Origin: Flagellimonas taeanensis | Lineage (GTDB): Bacteria; Bacteroidota; Bacteroidia; Flavobacteriales; Flavobacteriaceae | Length of the DNA stretch: 64,000 nucleotides | Direction: 5' to 3' | Assembly (NCBI RefSeq): GCF_003584105.1 | Contig: NZ_QXFO01000011.1 | Location: forward strand, 62,001 to 126,000 | Part shown: positions 19,343 to 28,341 of the stretch, one piece after another | Position numbering within the stretch: the first letter of the stretch is position 1 | Layout: every line of letters starts with the position of its first letter | Program-made: the position numbers and the translations under genes | The notes under the pieces: model-generated | The model's database searches: none | Told to the model about the DNA's origin: nothing | Seen by the model: only the letters and a program-made list of their open reading frames with translations

Positions 19343-20593
19343 TTATGACCTTCCACCTCTACCGCCGGAACGGGATGACCCTGAAGACCTGCTAGCACCG
19401 CCAGAGCTTCTTGAAGAACTGCCCCCAGAACTTCTATAGCTTCCCGAACTCCTTGAACTGCTACTACTGCTCCTGTAACTGCCGGAACTTCTGGATGCTC
19501 CAGAAGATGATCTATTGTAGCTACTGCTGCTTGGTGTAGATCTTCCTGAGGATTGATAGCTTCTACTGCTACCGGAACTCCTATAACTTGGAGATGAACT
19601 CCTGGTGGCCGAATTGCTTCGATTGTATGTGCTGTTACTCCTCGTCGAGGGAGAGGTTCCATACGAACGGTAAGTCCTGGAAGTCCCACTATAACTTGGA
19701 TTGGAGCGTGTGCTCCTGCTGGTCCTGTAATCCCTGTTTCTTGCAATCGCATCCGCACTGACAGATCTTCTGGCAGTGGTGCCGTTGCTGTAGCTTCTTG
19801 AAGTCCTGCCTGCATTGGAGCGGCCACTATAGGTTCTGGTGCCGCTGGTCCTTGAAGCAAGGTTGGACCTTCCTCGAAGGGTGGTGCCGGGAATATAACT
19901 GCTGTTATATCCTCTTCTGCCGGTCATGTAGGCGTAGTTTCTACGATAATTGTTGTAGTAATAGGGCCTGTTCCAGTGGCCATAATATCCACCCCAGCCA
20001 TAATAACCGGCATATCCCCAACCACTGTAGGGGTAGCCCCAGCCATAGTAACCGGCCCAGCCCCAATTGTTATATCTCCATGGTCTGTTCCAACCCCATC
20101 CCCAACCGTAGTAAGGGTAGTTCCAGCCGTAGCCCCAGAAAGGATCGTTCCACCCCCAATATATGCCTCCCCAGCCCCAGCTATTGTCATACACATTAAT
20201 GGTGACATTGGATGGGTTGTCTCCCCAACCTGGATTTCCGTTATAGGTATTGTTATAGGCAAAATAATCTGTTTGTTCCCCATAAGGAATGGTGTCATTT
20301 ACCATTTGACTGGAGTAGCTGTCAATATCGGTAAAAATCTCGCCGTCCAAAATTTCTTCGTACTCGCTCGCTTTTTGTCCAAAATAATCCCCATAGACAT
20401 TGCTCTCCTGCTGTTCCATCCGGACGGCATCTGCATTTTTCTTCTCAACACGGACCACTCGGTCACCACTGGAATAGATGCCATCATCATAATAGGATGC
20501 TTGTTGGTAAGAGCCACAAGAGACCGCTAAGAGGGCGCCCACTATGGGTATGGCGAAAATATGGAATTTGTTGTGGGGTAAAGACTTTGACAT
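19343..20593 (-). CDS. Low-complexity lipoprotein rich in Tyr/Trp/Gly and Ser/Arg
   Basis: A protein of about 416 residues from the chosen start (MSKSLPHNK; an upstream start at 20617 adds eight residues before the signal). It has a lipobox (LAVSC). The first 100 mature residues are acidic. A block at roughly 115-220 is built almost only of Gly, Tyr, Trp, Asn and Pro (GWGWNRPWRYNNWGW). The C-terminal 190 residues are almost only Ser, Arg, Gly, Tyr and Thr, ending SGGRGGRS. Similar flavobacterial proteins carry misleading names such as vitellogenin-like. No catalytic motif is seen. It diverges from proS across a short AT-rich region. It may be a surface or envelope structural protein (inference). 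Confidence 0.75.
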   Translation of the reverse strand: MSKSLPHNKFHIFAIPIVGALLAVSCGSYQQASYYDDGIYSSGDRVVRVEKKNADAVRMEQQESNVYGDYFGQKASEYEEILDGEIFTDIDSYSSQMVNDTIPYGEQTDYFAYNNTYNGNPGWGDNPSNVTINVYDNSWGWGGIYWGWNDPFWGYGWNYPYYGWGWGWNRPWRYNNWGWAGYYGWGYPYSGWGYAGYYGWGGYYGHWNRPYYYNNYRRNYAYMTGRRGYNSSYIPGTTLRGRSNLASRTSGTRTYSGRSNAGRTSRSYSNGTTARRSVSADAIARNRDYRTSRSTRSNPSYSGTSRTYRSYGTSPSTRSNSTYNRSNSATRSSSPSYRSSGSSRSYQSSGRSTPSSSSYNRSSSGASRSSGSYRSSSSSSRSSGSYRSSGGSSSRSSGGASRSSGSSRSGGRGGRS

Positions 20594-20644
20594 GACGCAA
20601 TTTTTATTGTTGAACATATTAAAAATAATTAGTTTTACCGAATT

Positions 20645-20660
20645 ATTTTATTAATAAAAT
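20645..20660. repeat. 16-bp AT-rich perfect palindrome
   Basis: ATTTTATTAATAAAAT is centred in the short divergent region between the low-complexity lipoprotein gene and proS. It could be an operator or only a by-product of AT-rich promoter sequence. Confidence 0.3.
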
Positions 20661-20687
20661 CACAAGTTTTGTGCCAAACTACAATAG

Positions 20688-22163
20688 ATGGGTAAAAATT
20701 TGACAAGCCGGGCCGAGGATTATTCCAAATGGTATAATGAACTTGTTGTAAAGTCGGATTTGGCTGAGAATTCAGGAGTTAGGGGCTGTATGGTGATAAA
20801 ACCCTATGGCTATGCGATATGGGAGAAGATGCAGGCGCAACTGGACAAGATGTTCAAGGAAACGGGCCATGAGAATGCCTATTTTCCATTGTTCATCCCC
20901 AAATCCTATTTGAGCAAGGAAGCCAGCCACGTGGAAGGCTTTGCCAAGGAATGCGCCGTTGTGACACACTACAGGCTGAAGAATGCAGAGGATGGCAGTG
21001 GTATTGTTGTGGACGAGGATGCCAAATTGGAGGAAGAGCTCATTGTCCGTCCTACCTCGGAAACCATCATCTGGGATACCTACAGGAGATGGGTGCAGTC
21101 CTACAGAGACCTGCCCATTTTGGTGAACCAATGGGCCAATGTGGTCCGTTGGGAAATGCGCACACGTCTGTTTTTAAGAACTGCTGAATTTTTATGGCAA
21201 GAAGGGCATACGGCCCACGCCACCAAGGAAGAAGCCTTGGAAGAAGCAGAACAGATGATGCACATTTATGCCGAGTTTGCTGAAAGCTATATGGGTGTTC
21301 CGGTGATCAAAGGGACCAAGACCGAGAGCGAGCGCTTTGCCGGAGCGGAGGAAACCTATTGTATTGAGGCATTGATGCAGGATGGGAAGGCTCTTCAGGC
21401 AGGTACCTCACACTTTTTGGGACAAAACTTTGCCAAGGCATTTGATGTGAAATTTGCCACGAAAGAAGGAAACCAAGAATATGTTTGGGCCACTTCTTGG
21501 GGCGTTTCCACTCGATTGATGGGTGCTTTGGTAATGACCCATGGTGATGATAACGGATTGGTATTGCCGCCAAAATTGGCCCCCATTCAAGTGGTGATTG
21601 TGCCCATTTATAAAGGGCTTGATCAATTGGATGCCATTTCGGAAAAAGTGGAACCCTTGGTCAAGGAACTGCGTTCCAAAGGGATTTCCGTAAAATATGA
21701 CAAAAGGGATACCCATAAACCCGGTTTCAAGTTCAATGAATATGAGCTCAAGGGCGTTCCTATCCGTTTGGCCGTTGGCCAGCGTGATTTGGAGAACGGA
21801 ACCTATGAAGTGGCCCGAAGGGATACTTTGACCAAAGAAACCGTGAAGGCGGAAGAGATTGTGGAGAAAGTAGCTTCACTGCTTGAGGACATCCAAGAGA
21901 ATATTTACAACAAAGCTTTGGATTTCAGAAAGAAACACATCACCGAAGTGGATACTTATGAGGATTTCAAAAAAGTGATCGAGGAAAAAGGAGGGTTCGT
22001 ATCTGCCCATTGGGACGGTACCGCCGAGACCGAGGACAAGATCAAGGAGGAGACCAAGGCCACCATCCGCTGCATTCCATTGGGTGCCCAAAAGGAAGAA
22101 GGGAAGTGCATGGTGACAGGGAAACCTTCTGAGCAACGGGTGTTGTTTGCAAAGGCCTATTAA
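20688..22163 (+). CDS. proS: Proline--tRNA ligase (type 3)
   Basis: Class II aminoacyl-tRNA synthetase charging tRNA-Pro. At 491 residues, with no editing-domain insertion between motifs 2 and 3, it is the eukaryote/archaeon-like ProS type found in Bacteroidota. Visible are [17 protein letters not shown] near the N-terminus, the motif 2 region [22 protein letters not shown] (about 148-169), the proline-pocket segment [13 protein letters not shown], the motif 3 region [20 protein letters not shown] and a C-terminal anticodon-binding domain from about 295. The C-terminus includes a [21 protein letters not shown] zinc-binding-like element. The gene reads toward the tRNA-Glu pair. Confidence 0.96.
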   Translation: MGKNLTSRAEDYSKWYNELVVKSDLAENSGVRGCMVIKPYGYAIWEKMQAQLDKMFKETGHENAYFPLFIPKSYLSKEASHVEGFAKECAVVTHYRLKNAEDGSGIVVDEDAKLEEELIVRPTSETIIWDTYRRWVQSYRDLPILVNQWANVVRWEMRTRLFLRTAEFLWQEGHTAHATKEEALEEAEQMMHIYAEFAESYMGVPVIKGTKTESERFAGAEETYCIEALMQDGKALQAGTSHFLGQNFAKAFDVKFATKEGNQEYVWATSWGVSTRLMGALVMTHGDDNGLVLPPKLAPIQVVIVPIYKGLDQLDAISEKVEPLVKELRSKGISVKYDKRDTHKPGFKFNEYELKGVPIRLAVGQRDLENGTYEVARRDTLTKETVKAEEIVEKVASLLEDIQENIYNKALDFRKKHITEVDTYEDFKKVIEEKGGFVSAHWDGTAETEDKIKEETKATIRCIPLGAQKEEGKCMVTGKPSEQRVLFAKAY

Positions 22164-22188
22164 ACAGGTGGCAAAAAATAAAATTTAC

Positions 22189-22220
22189 TGTTGCAAGACT
22201 TAAAAATAGTTGTATTTTTG
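22189..22220 (+). promoter_or_regulatory. Promoter of the tRNA-Glu genes
   Basis: A -33 element TGTTG (22189-22193) and a -7 element TATTTTTG (22213-22220) are 19 bases apart, 24 bases before the first tRNA. This fits the Bacteroidota consensus well. Confidence 0.65.
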
Positions 22221-22244
22221 CATCCGCAATTGTGTAACCATAAT

Positions 22245-22316
22245 GGCCCGTTCGTCTAGGGGTTAGGACGCCAGGTTTTCATCCTGGTAACAGGGGTTCG
22301 ATTCCCCTACGGGCTA
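22245..22316 (+). tRNA. tRNA-Glu (anticodon UUC), copy 1
   Basis: A 72-base cloverleaf. The acceptor stem GGCCCGT pairs with ACGGGCT, with discriminator A and no encoded CCA. The anticodon stem CCAGG/CCTGG encloses loop TTTTCAT with anticodon TTC at 22278-22280. The T-arm is GGGG/CCCC around TTCGATT. A consensus promoter lies just upstream. Confidence 0.97.
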
Positions 22317-22374
22317 CGAAGTTCAATGGAATAGAGAAATGCAAGGGTTTTTTGCCTTTGGTTTCATTTAAAAT

Positions 22375-22446
22375 GGCCCGTTCGTCTAGGGGTTAGGACG
22401 CCAGGTTTTCATCCTGGTAACAGGGGTTCGATTCCCCTACGGGCTA
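22375..22446 (+). tRNA. tRNA-Glu (anticodon UUC), copy 2
   Basis: Identical over all 72 bases to copy 1, exactly 130 bases downstream. The 58-base spacer is unrelated to the promoter region of copy 1 and shows no good promoter, so the two are probably one transcript. rpsT follows 33 bases later. Confidence 0.97.
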
Positions 22447-22479
22447 CAAAAAAGAATTTAGAAAGTATAAATTAAGATA

Positions 22480-22731
22480 ATGGCAAACCATAAGTCAGCA
22501 TTAAAGAGAATCAGAAGAAACGAAGCGGTACGTTTGCGTAACAGGTATCAGCACAAAACCGTGCGTAATGCTATCAAGAAATTGCGCAATGAAGAGGACA
22601 AGAAAGCTGCCGAGGCTTTGTTGCCCACTGTGGTCGGCATGATCGATAAGTTGGCCAAGCGTAACATCATCCATAACAACAAGGCTTCAAACTTGAAGAG
22701 CAAATTGATGGGCAAGGTTGCTGCTATGTAA
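22480..22731 (+). CDS. rpsT: 30S ribosomal protein S20
   Basis: An 83-residue basic protein binding 16S rRNA early in small-subunit assembly. The start [21 protein letters not shown] and the end [14 protein letters not shown] are typical of S20. It is helical throughout and lysine/arginine-rich. It follows the tRNA-Glu pair closely and ends at its own terminator, so the tRNAs and rpsT may share a primary transcript. Confidence 0.97.
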   Translation: MANHKSALKRIRRNEAVRLRNRYQHKTVRNAIKKLRNEEDKKAAEALLPTVVGMIDKLAKRNIIHNNKASNLKSKLMGKVAAM

Positions 22732-22759
22732 GCTTGATCCAAGTCAAAATATATTATCA

Positions 22760-22788
22760 AAGCGCTCCCATGTTTGGGGGCGTTTTTT
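22760..22788 (+). terminator. Rho-independent terminator of rpsT
   Basis: CGCTCCCA (22763-22770) pairs with TGGGGGCG (22775-22782), including one U-G wobble, across a 4-base loop. A run of six T follows. It lies 31 bases after the rpsT stop. Confidence 0.8.
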
Positions 22789-22809
22789 GTTTTATGGGGC
22801 TTTCATTCC

Positions 22810-23502
22810 TTACCGGAAAGCCTTCCTTTTTGAAATCAGGAATCCCAGCATGAAGGTTCCGTACATGAATAAAATCAGGACGATCAATACTTGACGTAAT
22901 TGGTATTCTGCCCAGACTTTTGGTGCTTCATAGGCTATCAGGAACAAAAAGGGGAAAATAGCATGGAAAACGGCCAACCCCAGAGTAATCCAGAACATGA
23001 GATTGTATTTCATGGAATGCAGCTGGGTCCCTTCGCTCATTTTTTCTTTGGCGTATAGGGCAATGTTGACCAAAAGTATTATGGATGCAATCAAATCCGC
23101 ATAGTACAAGTTCATGTGCAGTGGGTCTTGAAAGAAAAGGCTGACCACATAGGCCAACATGCTGATGCAGGCACCATATCGTACCCAGTTTCTGTGTTTG
23201 TCCCCCTTCAGTATTCGCCAATAGATGTAATAAAAAAATAAAAATGTGACGACTGAATAGATATTGTAGATGATCACATTATGCCAGCTGTACCGATCAT
23301 CGGAGAAAAACTGAAAATCATCATGGTGACTAATAAAGTAGCCCAGCAGCTCGGTTAGGAAGGTGTACATCAAATAGATGGGAAAATACTTTAGGGGCGT
23401 GTCAAAGTACGATCTGTAGCGAAAAACGGCCACCAGCCAAACAAGGAGGTAAAGAAGGATGTAATATTGGTTTGAAAAGAAATTATAGAGCTCCTCGATC
23501 AT
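22810..23502 (-). CDS. Hypothetical multi-spanning membrane protein, paralog 2
   Basis: A 230-residue protein with about seven hydrophobic spans and no known domain that I recognise. It is clearly homologous to the next gene upstream: both share LYLL(V/T)W, FDTPLKY, TELLGYFI, FQFFSDDR and WHNVIIYN near the N-terminus and end in a hydrophobic span followed by KRKAFR. The strongly conserved polar string (FFSDDR then WHNVIIYN) sits between spans 2 and 3 and could be a functional site. It lies 76 bases downstream of its paralog on the same strand. Confidence 0.75.
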   Translation of the reverse strand: MIEELYNFFSNQYYILLYLLVWLVAVFRYRSYFDTPLKYFPIYLMYTFLTELLGYFISHHDDFQFFSDDRYSWHNVIIYNIYSVVTFLFFYYIYWRILKGDKHRNWVRYGACISMLAYVVSLFFQDPLHMNLYYADLIASIILLVNIALYAKEKMSEGTQLHSMKYNLMFWITLGLAVFHAIFPFLFLIAYEAPKVWAEYQLRQVLIVLILFMYGTFMLGFLISKRKAFR

Positions 23503-23578
23503 CGATTGTTATGTTCCCTTTTATTGGAGGAGCCAATTTAAGCAATAAAACGCCCACAGCGATTCGTGCCACGTTCTT

Positions 23579-24268
23579 TCACCTGAATGCTTTTCGCTTC
23601 CCCGCCAAAAGGCCAATGATGAAACAGCCATATTGGAAAACAATCGAACTCAACAGGATCGGTCTCAGGTATACATTCACTGTAATGCCCAAATTGAGCT
23701 TGTACATGGTCAAAATGATGGGGAACAAGGTATAGAAGGCCAATAATCCAATGCTTACCCAAAACAATAGGTTATATTTTAGTGGTTGCGGGTTCTCCTC
23801 TTTGGCTTTTTCCTTGAAATACAGTACAAGGATGGCAATCAGTACCAAGGAGACGGCGATATGGGCATAGGTCATTTGGTCGTGCAGGGGGTTACAAAAA
23901 ATGGCATTGACCACATATATGACCACACATGAGACACTGGCATAGAAAATCCACTTTTTTATCGATTCATTTTTGGTGTTCTTTCGATACACTTCAAAGA
24001 AGAAAAGAAAGAACACCAATTGATACACATTATAGATGATTACGTTATGCCATGCGAAACGGTCATCTGAAAAAAATTGAAACTCATTCGAATATTTGAT
24101 GAAATAGCCCAATAGCTCCGTAAAAAAGGTATAGATGATAACCATGGGAAGGTATTTCAACGGGGTGTCAAAATACCTTCTGTACCTATACACCGCAATT
24201 ATCCATGTAAGAAGATAAAGGGGGATGTAGAAATGTGCTATCAAATATTTGAAAAGCTCGTTGGGCAT
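23579..24268 (-). CDS. Hypothetical multi-spanning membrane protein, paralog 1
   Basis: A 229-residue protein with about seven transmembrane segments and the same conserved elements as its paralog at 22810-23502 (FDTPLKY, TELLGYFI, EFQFFSDDR, WHNVIIYN, GKRKAFR). No residues suggest a known enzyme or transporter family. It begins 6 bases after the stop of the lipoprotein gene at 24275-24952, so the three genes probably form one operon: lipoprotein, paralog 1, paralog 2. Function unknown. Confidence 0.75.
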   Translation of the reverse strand: MPNELFKYLIAHFYIPLYLLTWIIAVYRYRRYFDTPLKYLPMVIIYTFFTELLGYFIKYSNEFQFFSDDRFAWHNVIIYNVYQLVFFLFFFEVYRKNTKNESIKKWIFYASVSCVVIYVVNAIFCNPLHDQMTYAHIAVSLVLIAILVLYFKEKAKEENPQPLKYNLLFWVSIGLLAFYTLFPIILTMYKLNLGITVNVYLRPILLSSIVFQYGCFIIGLLAGKRKAFR

Positions 24269-24274
24269 ACTGGG

Positions 24275-24952
24275 TTAATCGAAATCATCAGGATACGGGG
24301 GAGGTCCTGAACTTCCATGGTTCAAGTTCAGGCTCTGTTCATCAATTACAGTGGCGGATAGGCTGGGAACAAAACCGGCCTGTGACCTTTCCCCTTGATC
24401 GGATTTGTAGCCGATACCTGTTTCCCCAACGGCATTTTTGATCAATTTAGCCTTTCCATCGGCGCCAATATAGAAGCCATAATCCATGCTGTCCACTCTC
24501 ATGGTGGGCACAATGAAGATGGAGTTTTGCCTAGGGTGGACTACTTTGTCCCCATCGGGAAAACGATCTTTGTCCGGATAGCTCGCAAAGTAGATCCGAA
24601 GCGAGGAGATGTCCACTTGGGCCTCTTTGGCCTCTTGTTCAATGAAGGCGATGTACTGTTTGATGGTGGCGTAGTCAAAATCACTGAAACGGGCTGGCAC
24701 AAACTTTTCGTCCGGCTTTCGCTCCATTTCATATTGTTGTATCATGCCCAATCTGTGTTTGGTGTAATTGTCGTAGAGGGATTTGGATTCCACCAGCGAA
24801 ATGATCCCGCTTGGAGGGGAGACCTGCTCTTCTCTAGGCTTTTCAGGTTTTTCTGGGTCGGTTTCGTCTTTTTTTGGCCCTTGTTGGCAAGAGCTGGCCA
24901 AGAGCAGGATGGATGCTAAAAAAGCAAAGGCAGTTTTTCTGTTGTTTTTCAT
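24275..24952 (-). CDS. Hypothetical lipoprotein
   Basis: A 225-residue protein with a lipoprotein signal (lipobox LASSC, Cys at about 22) followed by a Lys/Glu/Pro-rich linker (about 25-48) and a folded region from ISLVESKSLYDNY. The segment IKQYIAFIEQEAKEAQVDISSLRIYFASYP and the later VHPRQNSIFIVPT recur in flavobacterial lipoproteins of unknown function. The C-terminus is proline-rich (SSGPPPYPDDFD). It is first in an operon with two paralogous membrane proteins, which may be its partners. Confidence 0.75.
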   Translation of the reverse strand: MKNNRKTAFAFLASILLLASSCQQGPKKDETDPEKPEKPREEQVSPPSGIISLVESKSLYDNYTKHRLGMIQQYEMERKPDEKFVPARFSDFDYATIKQYIAFIEQEAKEAQVDISSLRIYFASYPDKDRFPDGDKVVHPRQNSIFIVPTMRVDSMDYGFYIGADGKAKLIKNAVGETGIGYKSDQGERSQAGFVPSLSATVIDEQSLNLNHGSSGPPPYPDDFD

Positions 24953-25023
24953 TGAATAAGTATTTAAGGTTCAGTTTTGAGGAAACCAATTTAAAGATAT
25001 GCCTTTTCTTCAAATTGATCAAA

Positions 25024-25058
25024 TAAAAAACCCTCCAAGAAATTTTGAAGGGTTTTTA
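25024..25058 (-). terminator. Rho-independent terminator of rho
   Basis: ACCCTTCAA and TTGGAGGGT (minus strand) form a stem with one U-G wobble inside longer A/T flanks (25026-25038 and 25044-25057). The minus strand has a T-run after the stem. It is about 30 bases after the rho stop. Confidence 0.75.
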
Positions 25059-25088
25059 TTTTATTGAAATTGAATCATTTACAAAATT

Positions 25089-26690
25089 CTATTCGTTCAT
25101 TGTGAGTAAAAATTCCTCATTGTTACGGGTCTGTTTGATGCGCTGCTCCATAAACTCCATGGCCTCCACAGGGTTCATGTCCGCCAGATACTTGCGCATG
25201 ATCCACATACGTTGGATGGTGTTCTCGTCCAACAGCAGGTCATCCCTTCGGGTCGAGGAAGAAATCAGGTCAATGGCAGGGAAAATTCTTCGGTTGGAAA
25301 TCCTACGATCCAACTGAAGTTCCATGTTACCGGTACCCTTGAATTCCTCAAAGATCACCTCGTCCATCTTAGATCCTGTTTCAGTAAGGGCCGTTGCAAT
25401 GATGGATAATGATCCCCCATTTTCAATGTTCCTTGCGGCTCCGAAGAAACGTTTGGGTTTGTGCAAGGCATTGGCATCCACACCACCACTCAATACCTTC
25501 CCGGAAGCGGGCTGTACGGTGTTGTAGGCGCGTGCCAATCGGGTGATGGAATCCAAAAGGATCACCACATCATGGCCGCATTCCACCAATCTTTTGGCTT
25601 TGTCCAGAACAATGTTCGCCACTTTTACGTGTTCGGAAGCTTCTTTGTCAAAAGTAGAGGCGACCACTTCACCGCGAACGTTACGCTGCATATCGGTAAC
25701 CTCTTCCGGTCTTTCATCGATCAATAGGATGATTTGGTAAACCTCTGGGTGGTTGGCCGCAATGGCATTGGCGATGTCCTTCAGCAACATGGTCTTACCC
25801 GTTTTGGGCTGGGATACGATCATGCCCCTTTGTCCTTTTCCAATAGGGGAGAACAGGTCCATGATCCTAGTGGAAATGGTGCTCTGTTTTTCTGCCAATT
25901 TGAATTTTTCCTTGGGGAACAAGGGGGTCAAGTGTTCAAAGGAAACCCTATCCCTGACCACTTGAGGGTCAAGCCCGTTGATTTTGTTCACCTTGATCAA
26001 AGGGAAATATTTTTCGCCTTCTTTTGGAGGTCTGATGTTCCCCAAAACAGTATCCCCGGATTTCAGTCCGAACAATCGGATCTGTGATTGGGAAACATAA
26101 ATATCGTCAGGGGATGATAGATAATTGTAGTCGGAAGATCTTAGGAACCCATAACCATCCTGCATGATGTCCAGAACACCTTCACTCTCAATGATGCTGT
26201 CGAATTCAAATTCAGGCTCTTTGTACCTATTCTTGAGATCCTTGTCAAAATTGTTGTTCTTTTTGTCGTGTTTTTCGTGGTGGGTATTCTTCTGGTGTTG
26301 TTGCGGGTGTTGGTTTGTCCTTTTGGCATTACCTTGCCCTTTTGGGGCATTGTTCTGTTTGTTCTCCTTTTTTTGCGGCTGCGCCTTGGCGTCATCCTTT
26401 CTATCCTTGGCTTCGGTTTCAGGAGCTTTTTCAGCGGTTTCTACCTTGGGTTCTTTTGGCTCTACCATTTTGGGTCTGGGAGTCCTTTCACGTTTGGGTT
26501 TGGGGGCAGGCCTTTCTTGGGGTTCGGCAGTGTTCTCCACCACCGCTTTTGGGTTGGATGCCTGGACATCGAGTATCTGATATACAAGATCCAGTTTTTT
26601 TAGGGTTTTGAATTTAGGAACATTAAGATCCTTTGCAATTTCTTGCAGTTCAGGAAGCTTTTTAGCTTTTAGATCTGAAATCTCGAACAT
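25089..26690 (-). CDS. rho: Transcription termination factor Rho
   Basis: A hexameric RNA helicase that terminates transcription. Its 533 residues exceed the E. coli length (419) because of a polar insertion at about 50-160, rich in Lys, Glu, Gln, Asn and His, between the N-terminal helical domain ([21 protein letters not shown]) and the RNA-binding domain ([21 protein letters not shown]). The ATPase core is intact: P-loop [46 protein letters not shown] and the C-terminal [17 protein letters not shown]. Such insertions are known in Bacteroidota Rho and affect RNA binding or phase separation. The gene is monocistronic and diverges from the DUF4293 gene. Confidence 0.97.
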   Translation of the reverse strand: MFEISDLKAKKLPELQEIAKDLNVPKFKTLKKLDLVYQILDVQASNPKAVVENTAEPQERPAPKPKRERTPRPKMVEPKEPKVETAEKAPETEAKDRKDDAKAQPQKKENKQNNAPKGQGNAKRTNQHPQQHQKNTHHEKHDKKNNNFDKDLKNRYKEPEFEFDSIIESEGVLDIMQDGYGFLRSSDYNYLSSPDDIYVSQSQIRLFGLKSGDTVLGNIRPPKEGEKYFPLIKVNKINGLDPQVVRDRVSFEHLTPLFPKEKFKLAEKQSTISTRIMDLFSPIGKGQRGMIVSQPKTGKTMLLKDIANAIAANHPEVYQIILLIDERPEEVTDMQRNVRGEVVASTFDKEASEHVKVANIVLDKAKRLVECGHDVVILLDSITRLARAYNTVQPASGKVLSGGVDANALHKPKRFFGAARNIENGGSLSIIATALTETGSKMDEVIFEEFKGTGNMELQLDRRISNRRIFPAIDLISSSTRRDDLLLDENTIQRMWIMRKYLADMNPVEAMEFMEQRIKQTRNNEEFLLTMNE

Positions 26691-26852
26691 TAAGTATAGA
26701 ATAAGTTAAACGTGTCTAATCTGAATAAATTGAAGTAAAAGTTATTTGGGTGCTACTGGAGGAAAGATTTCCTAGGTAAGTACTTCGCTAATAACGACAC
26801 AATAATACAAATTATTTTTTAAGAATAAGCGTCTATTTATCAAAAAGACAGT

Positions 26853-26860
26853 TATTTTTG
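26853..26860 (+). promoter_or_regulatory. Candidate -7 element of the DUF4293 gene
   Basis: TATTTTTG matches the -7 consensus. Transcription would start near 26867, which argues for translation from the ATG at 26883 and not the one at 26865. No clear -33 element was found. Confidence 0.4.
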
Positions 26861-26882
26861 CGTTTTGAAATCGATTTTTGCA

Positions 26883-27293
26883 ATGATTCAACGGATTCAG
26901 ACGTTTTATTTGGTGATAGTGGCCCTGATTACAGGCGTGCTTCCCTTTTTTCTGAACCTTTGGGTCGAAGTGGGGGGCAAAGAGGTGTATGCCCAAAATG
27001 AAATTTTGGTGAGTGTGGCCTTTTATGCTTCAGCGGTTTTGGCCGTTATTGCCATTTTGCTGTACAAGAAAAGACAAAATCAATTTGTGGTGAACAGATT
27101 GAACATCATATTGAACCTTTTTTTACTAGGATTTTTCGTTTATCGATCGCTAAGCTTATCCGGAGAAGCTGTGGTTTCTGAGAAGGGTATTGGGATGCTG
27201 ATTCCTGTATTTTCTATCGTTTTTCTGGTCCTGGCCAACAGGGCTATCAAAAAGGATGAAGATCTTGTAAAATCTGTTGATCGCTTACGTTGA
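26883..27293 (+). CDS. DUF4293 family membrane protein
   Basis: A 136-residue inner-membrane protein with four hydrophobic spans (about 5-22, 38-56, 72-88, 102-119). The N-terminus MIQRIQTFYLVIVALI is characteristic of DUF4293, a Bacteroidota family of unknown function often encoded next to rho, as here. The chosen start gives the family N-terminus and leaves room for transcription initiation; the upstream ATG at 26865 would add six residues. The C-terminus is charged (AIKKDEDLVKSVDRLR). Confidence 0.85.
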   Translation: MIQRIQTFYLVIVALITGVLPFFLNLWVEVGGKEVYAQNEILVSVAFYASAVLAVIAILLYKKRQNQFVVNRLNIILNLFLLGFFVYRSLSLSGEAVVSEKGIGMLIPVFSIVFLVLANRAIKKDEDLVKSVDRLR

Positions 27294-27324
27294 ACCTAAC
27301 ATCTTAGTAGTATTAGTGCGAAAG

Positions 27325-27355
27325 AATCCCGGCCTCTTGGTCGGGATTTTTGTTT
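27325..27355 (+). terminator. Rho-independent terminator of the DUF4293 gene
   Basis: AATCCCGGCC (27325-27334) pairs with GGTCGGGATT (27339-27348), with one G-U wobble, across a 4-base loop. It is followed by TTTTGTTTTT. Confidence 0.85.
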
Positions 27356-27378
27356 TTGATGCATATTGAATTCATGGT

Positions 27379-28338
27379 CTAAAGTGCAAATCCTTGATTG
27401 AATGTGGCAATGTTGAAGCCTTTGTCCAATACTATCTGTTGTTGGCCGCTATTATTGATCAAAAGAGGATTGGTATGGTTGAAATGAATAAAATGGATTT
27501 TTGATCTTTCATCATCGGGCAAGGACTGGAATAGCTTTATGCTTTCCACAACAAAAGGATGCGGAATTTCACTTATATTACGGGTGTTGATCTCATCCCC
27601 ATCAAAAAAGGTGGCATCTAAAAAAGCAAGGTCCACATTTTTGATTTCGGCAACAATATCCTTTTCCCATCGGGACCACTTATCAATATCAGGGATAAAA
27701 AGAACGGATTTATTGGGTCCCGCAATTTTGAATCCGACCGTTTCGGAATATTCATCCCGATGCGGTACTATAAACGGCGTTACCACTATATTTTTGGAAA
27801 GTGCAATTGGCCTTTCGTTTTCTAATGGGCGGATTTCAATATTGTCCAAGGCAACCAATTGGTCCCATGGCCCATTGCTTTCCAAAAAGGCCTGCATTTT
27901 GGGCATGGCATATACGGGGACTCCTTTGGCTCCCAAGGCTTCCCTTCCCAAATACATGAGACCGGAATAATGTCCAATATGTGCATGGGTCATAAAAATA
28001 CCGGAAGGCGTTTCATCGATGCTGCCAGAGAACTCTTTTAAAAGTTTCATTTGGGAGGTGATGTACGGTGTGGCCTCAAAAAGATAACTCTTGTTGATTT
28101 CATGGTCCACAAGGCCCAAGGATACCACCTTGCGGTCACTGTCAGGATTGTTGAACAAGTCTGCACAGCACGATTTCTTGCAGCCAATATGCGGACTCCC
28201 TCCATCTTGTACGGTCCCCAAAATGTGAAGGGTAACAACACTTTGTGCTTCGAGGGGTGAATTTTGGTCCAACTTTCCTGCGGGTTTCTCCTTGCAAGAG
28301 GTTAAAATCAAGATCAATGCAAGTATATATGTTCTCAT
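27379..28338 (-). CDS. PqqB-like metallo-beta-lactamase-fold hydrolase, lipoprotein
   Basis: A 319-residue metal-dependent hydrolase related to PqqB. It has a lipoprotein signal (ILILTSC). The mature part opens with LHILGTVQDGGSPHIGCKKSCC, the PqqB-type start with a cysteine pattern, then carries the metal-binding motif THAHIGHYSG (the family usually has THxHxDH; here Gly replaces the Asp), IVPHRDEYSETVGF, and HFIHFNHTNPLL near the C-terminus. No pqqA, C, D or E gene is in the window, so a role in PQQ synthesis is unlikely; members outside pqq clusters are uncharacterised. It lies 3 bases downstream of the phosphodiesterase gene. Confidence 0.82.
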   Translation of the reverse strand: MRTYILALILILTSCKEKPAGKLDQNSPLEAQSVVTLHILGTVQDGGSPHIGCKKSCCADLFNNPDSDRKVVSLGLVDHEINKSYLFEATPYITSQMKLLKEFSGSIDETPSGIFMTHAHIGHYSGLMYLGREALGAKGVPVYAMPKMQAFLESNGPWDQLVALDNIEIRPLENERPIALSKNIVVTPFIVPHRDEYSETVGFKIAGPNKSVLFIPDIDKWSRWEKDIVAEIKNVDLAFLDATFFDGDEINTRNISEIPHPFVVESIKLFQSLPDDERSKIHFIHFNHTNPLLINNSGQQQIVLDKGFNIATFNQGFAL

Positions 28339-28341
28339 TTC

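Noticed and set aside
19321..19860. A 179-codon minus-strand frame rich in Ala, Pro, Val and Glu
   Set aside because: It is a shifted frame of the Ser/Arg-rich tail of the low-complexity lipoprotein and exists because of the repetitive codons.
22245..22446. The 130-base periodic repeat of tRNA-Glu as a possible mobile-element attachment site
   Set aside because: Both copies are complete tRNA genes; no integrase, partial tRNA copy or foreign gene lies between or near them.
27379..28338. PQQ biosynthesis cluster
   Set aside because: Only a PqqB-like protein is present; no other pqq gene is in the window and the protein has a lipoprotein signal.
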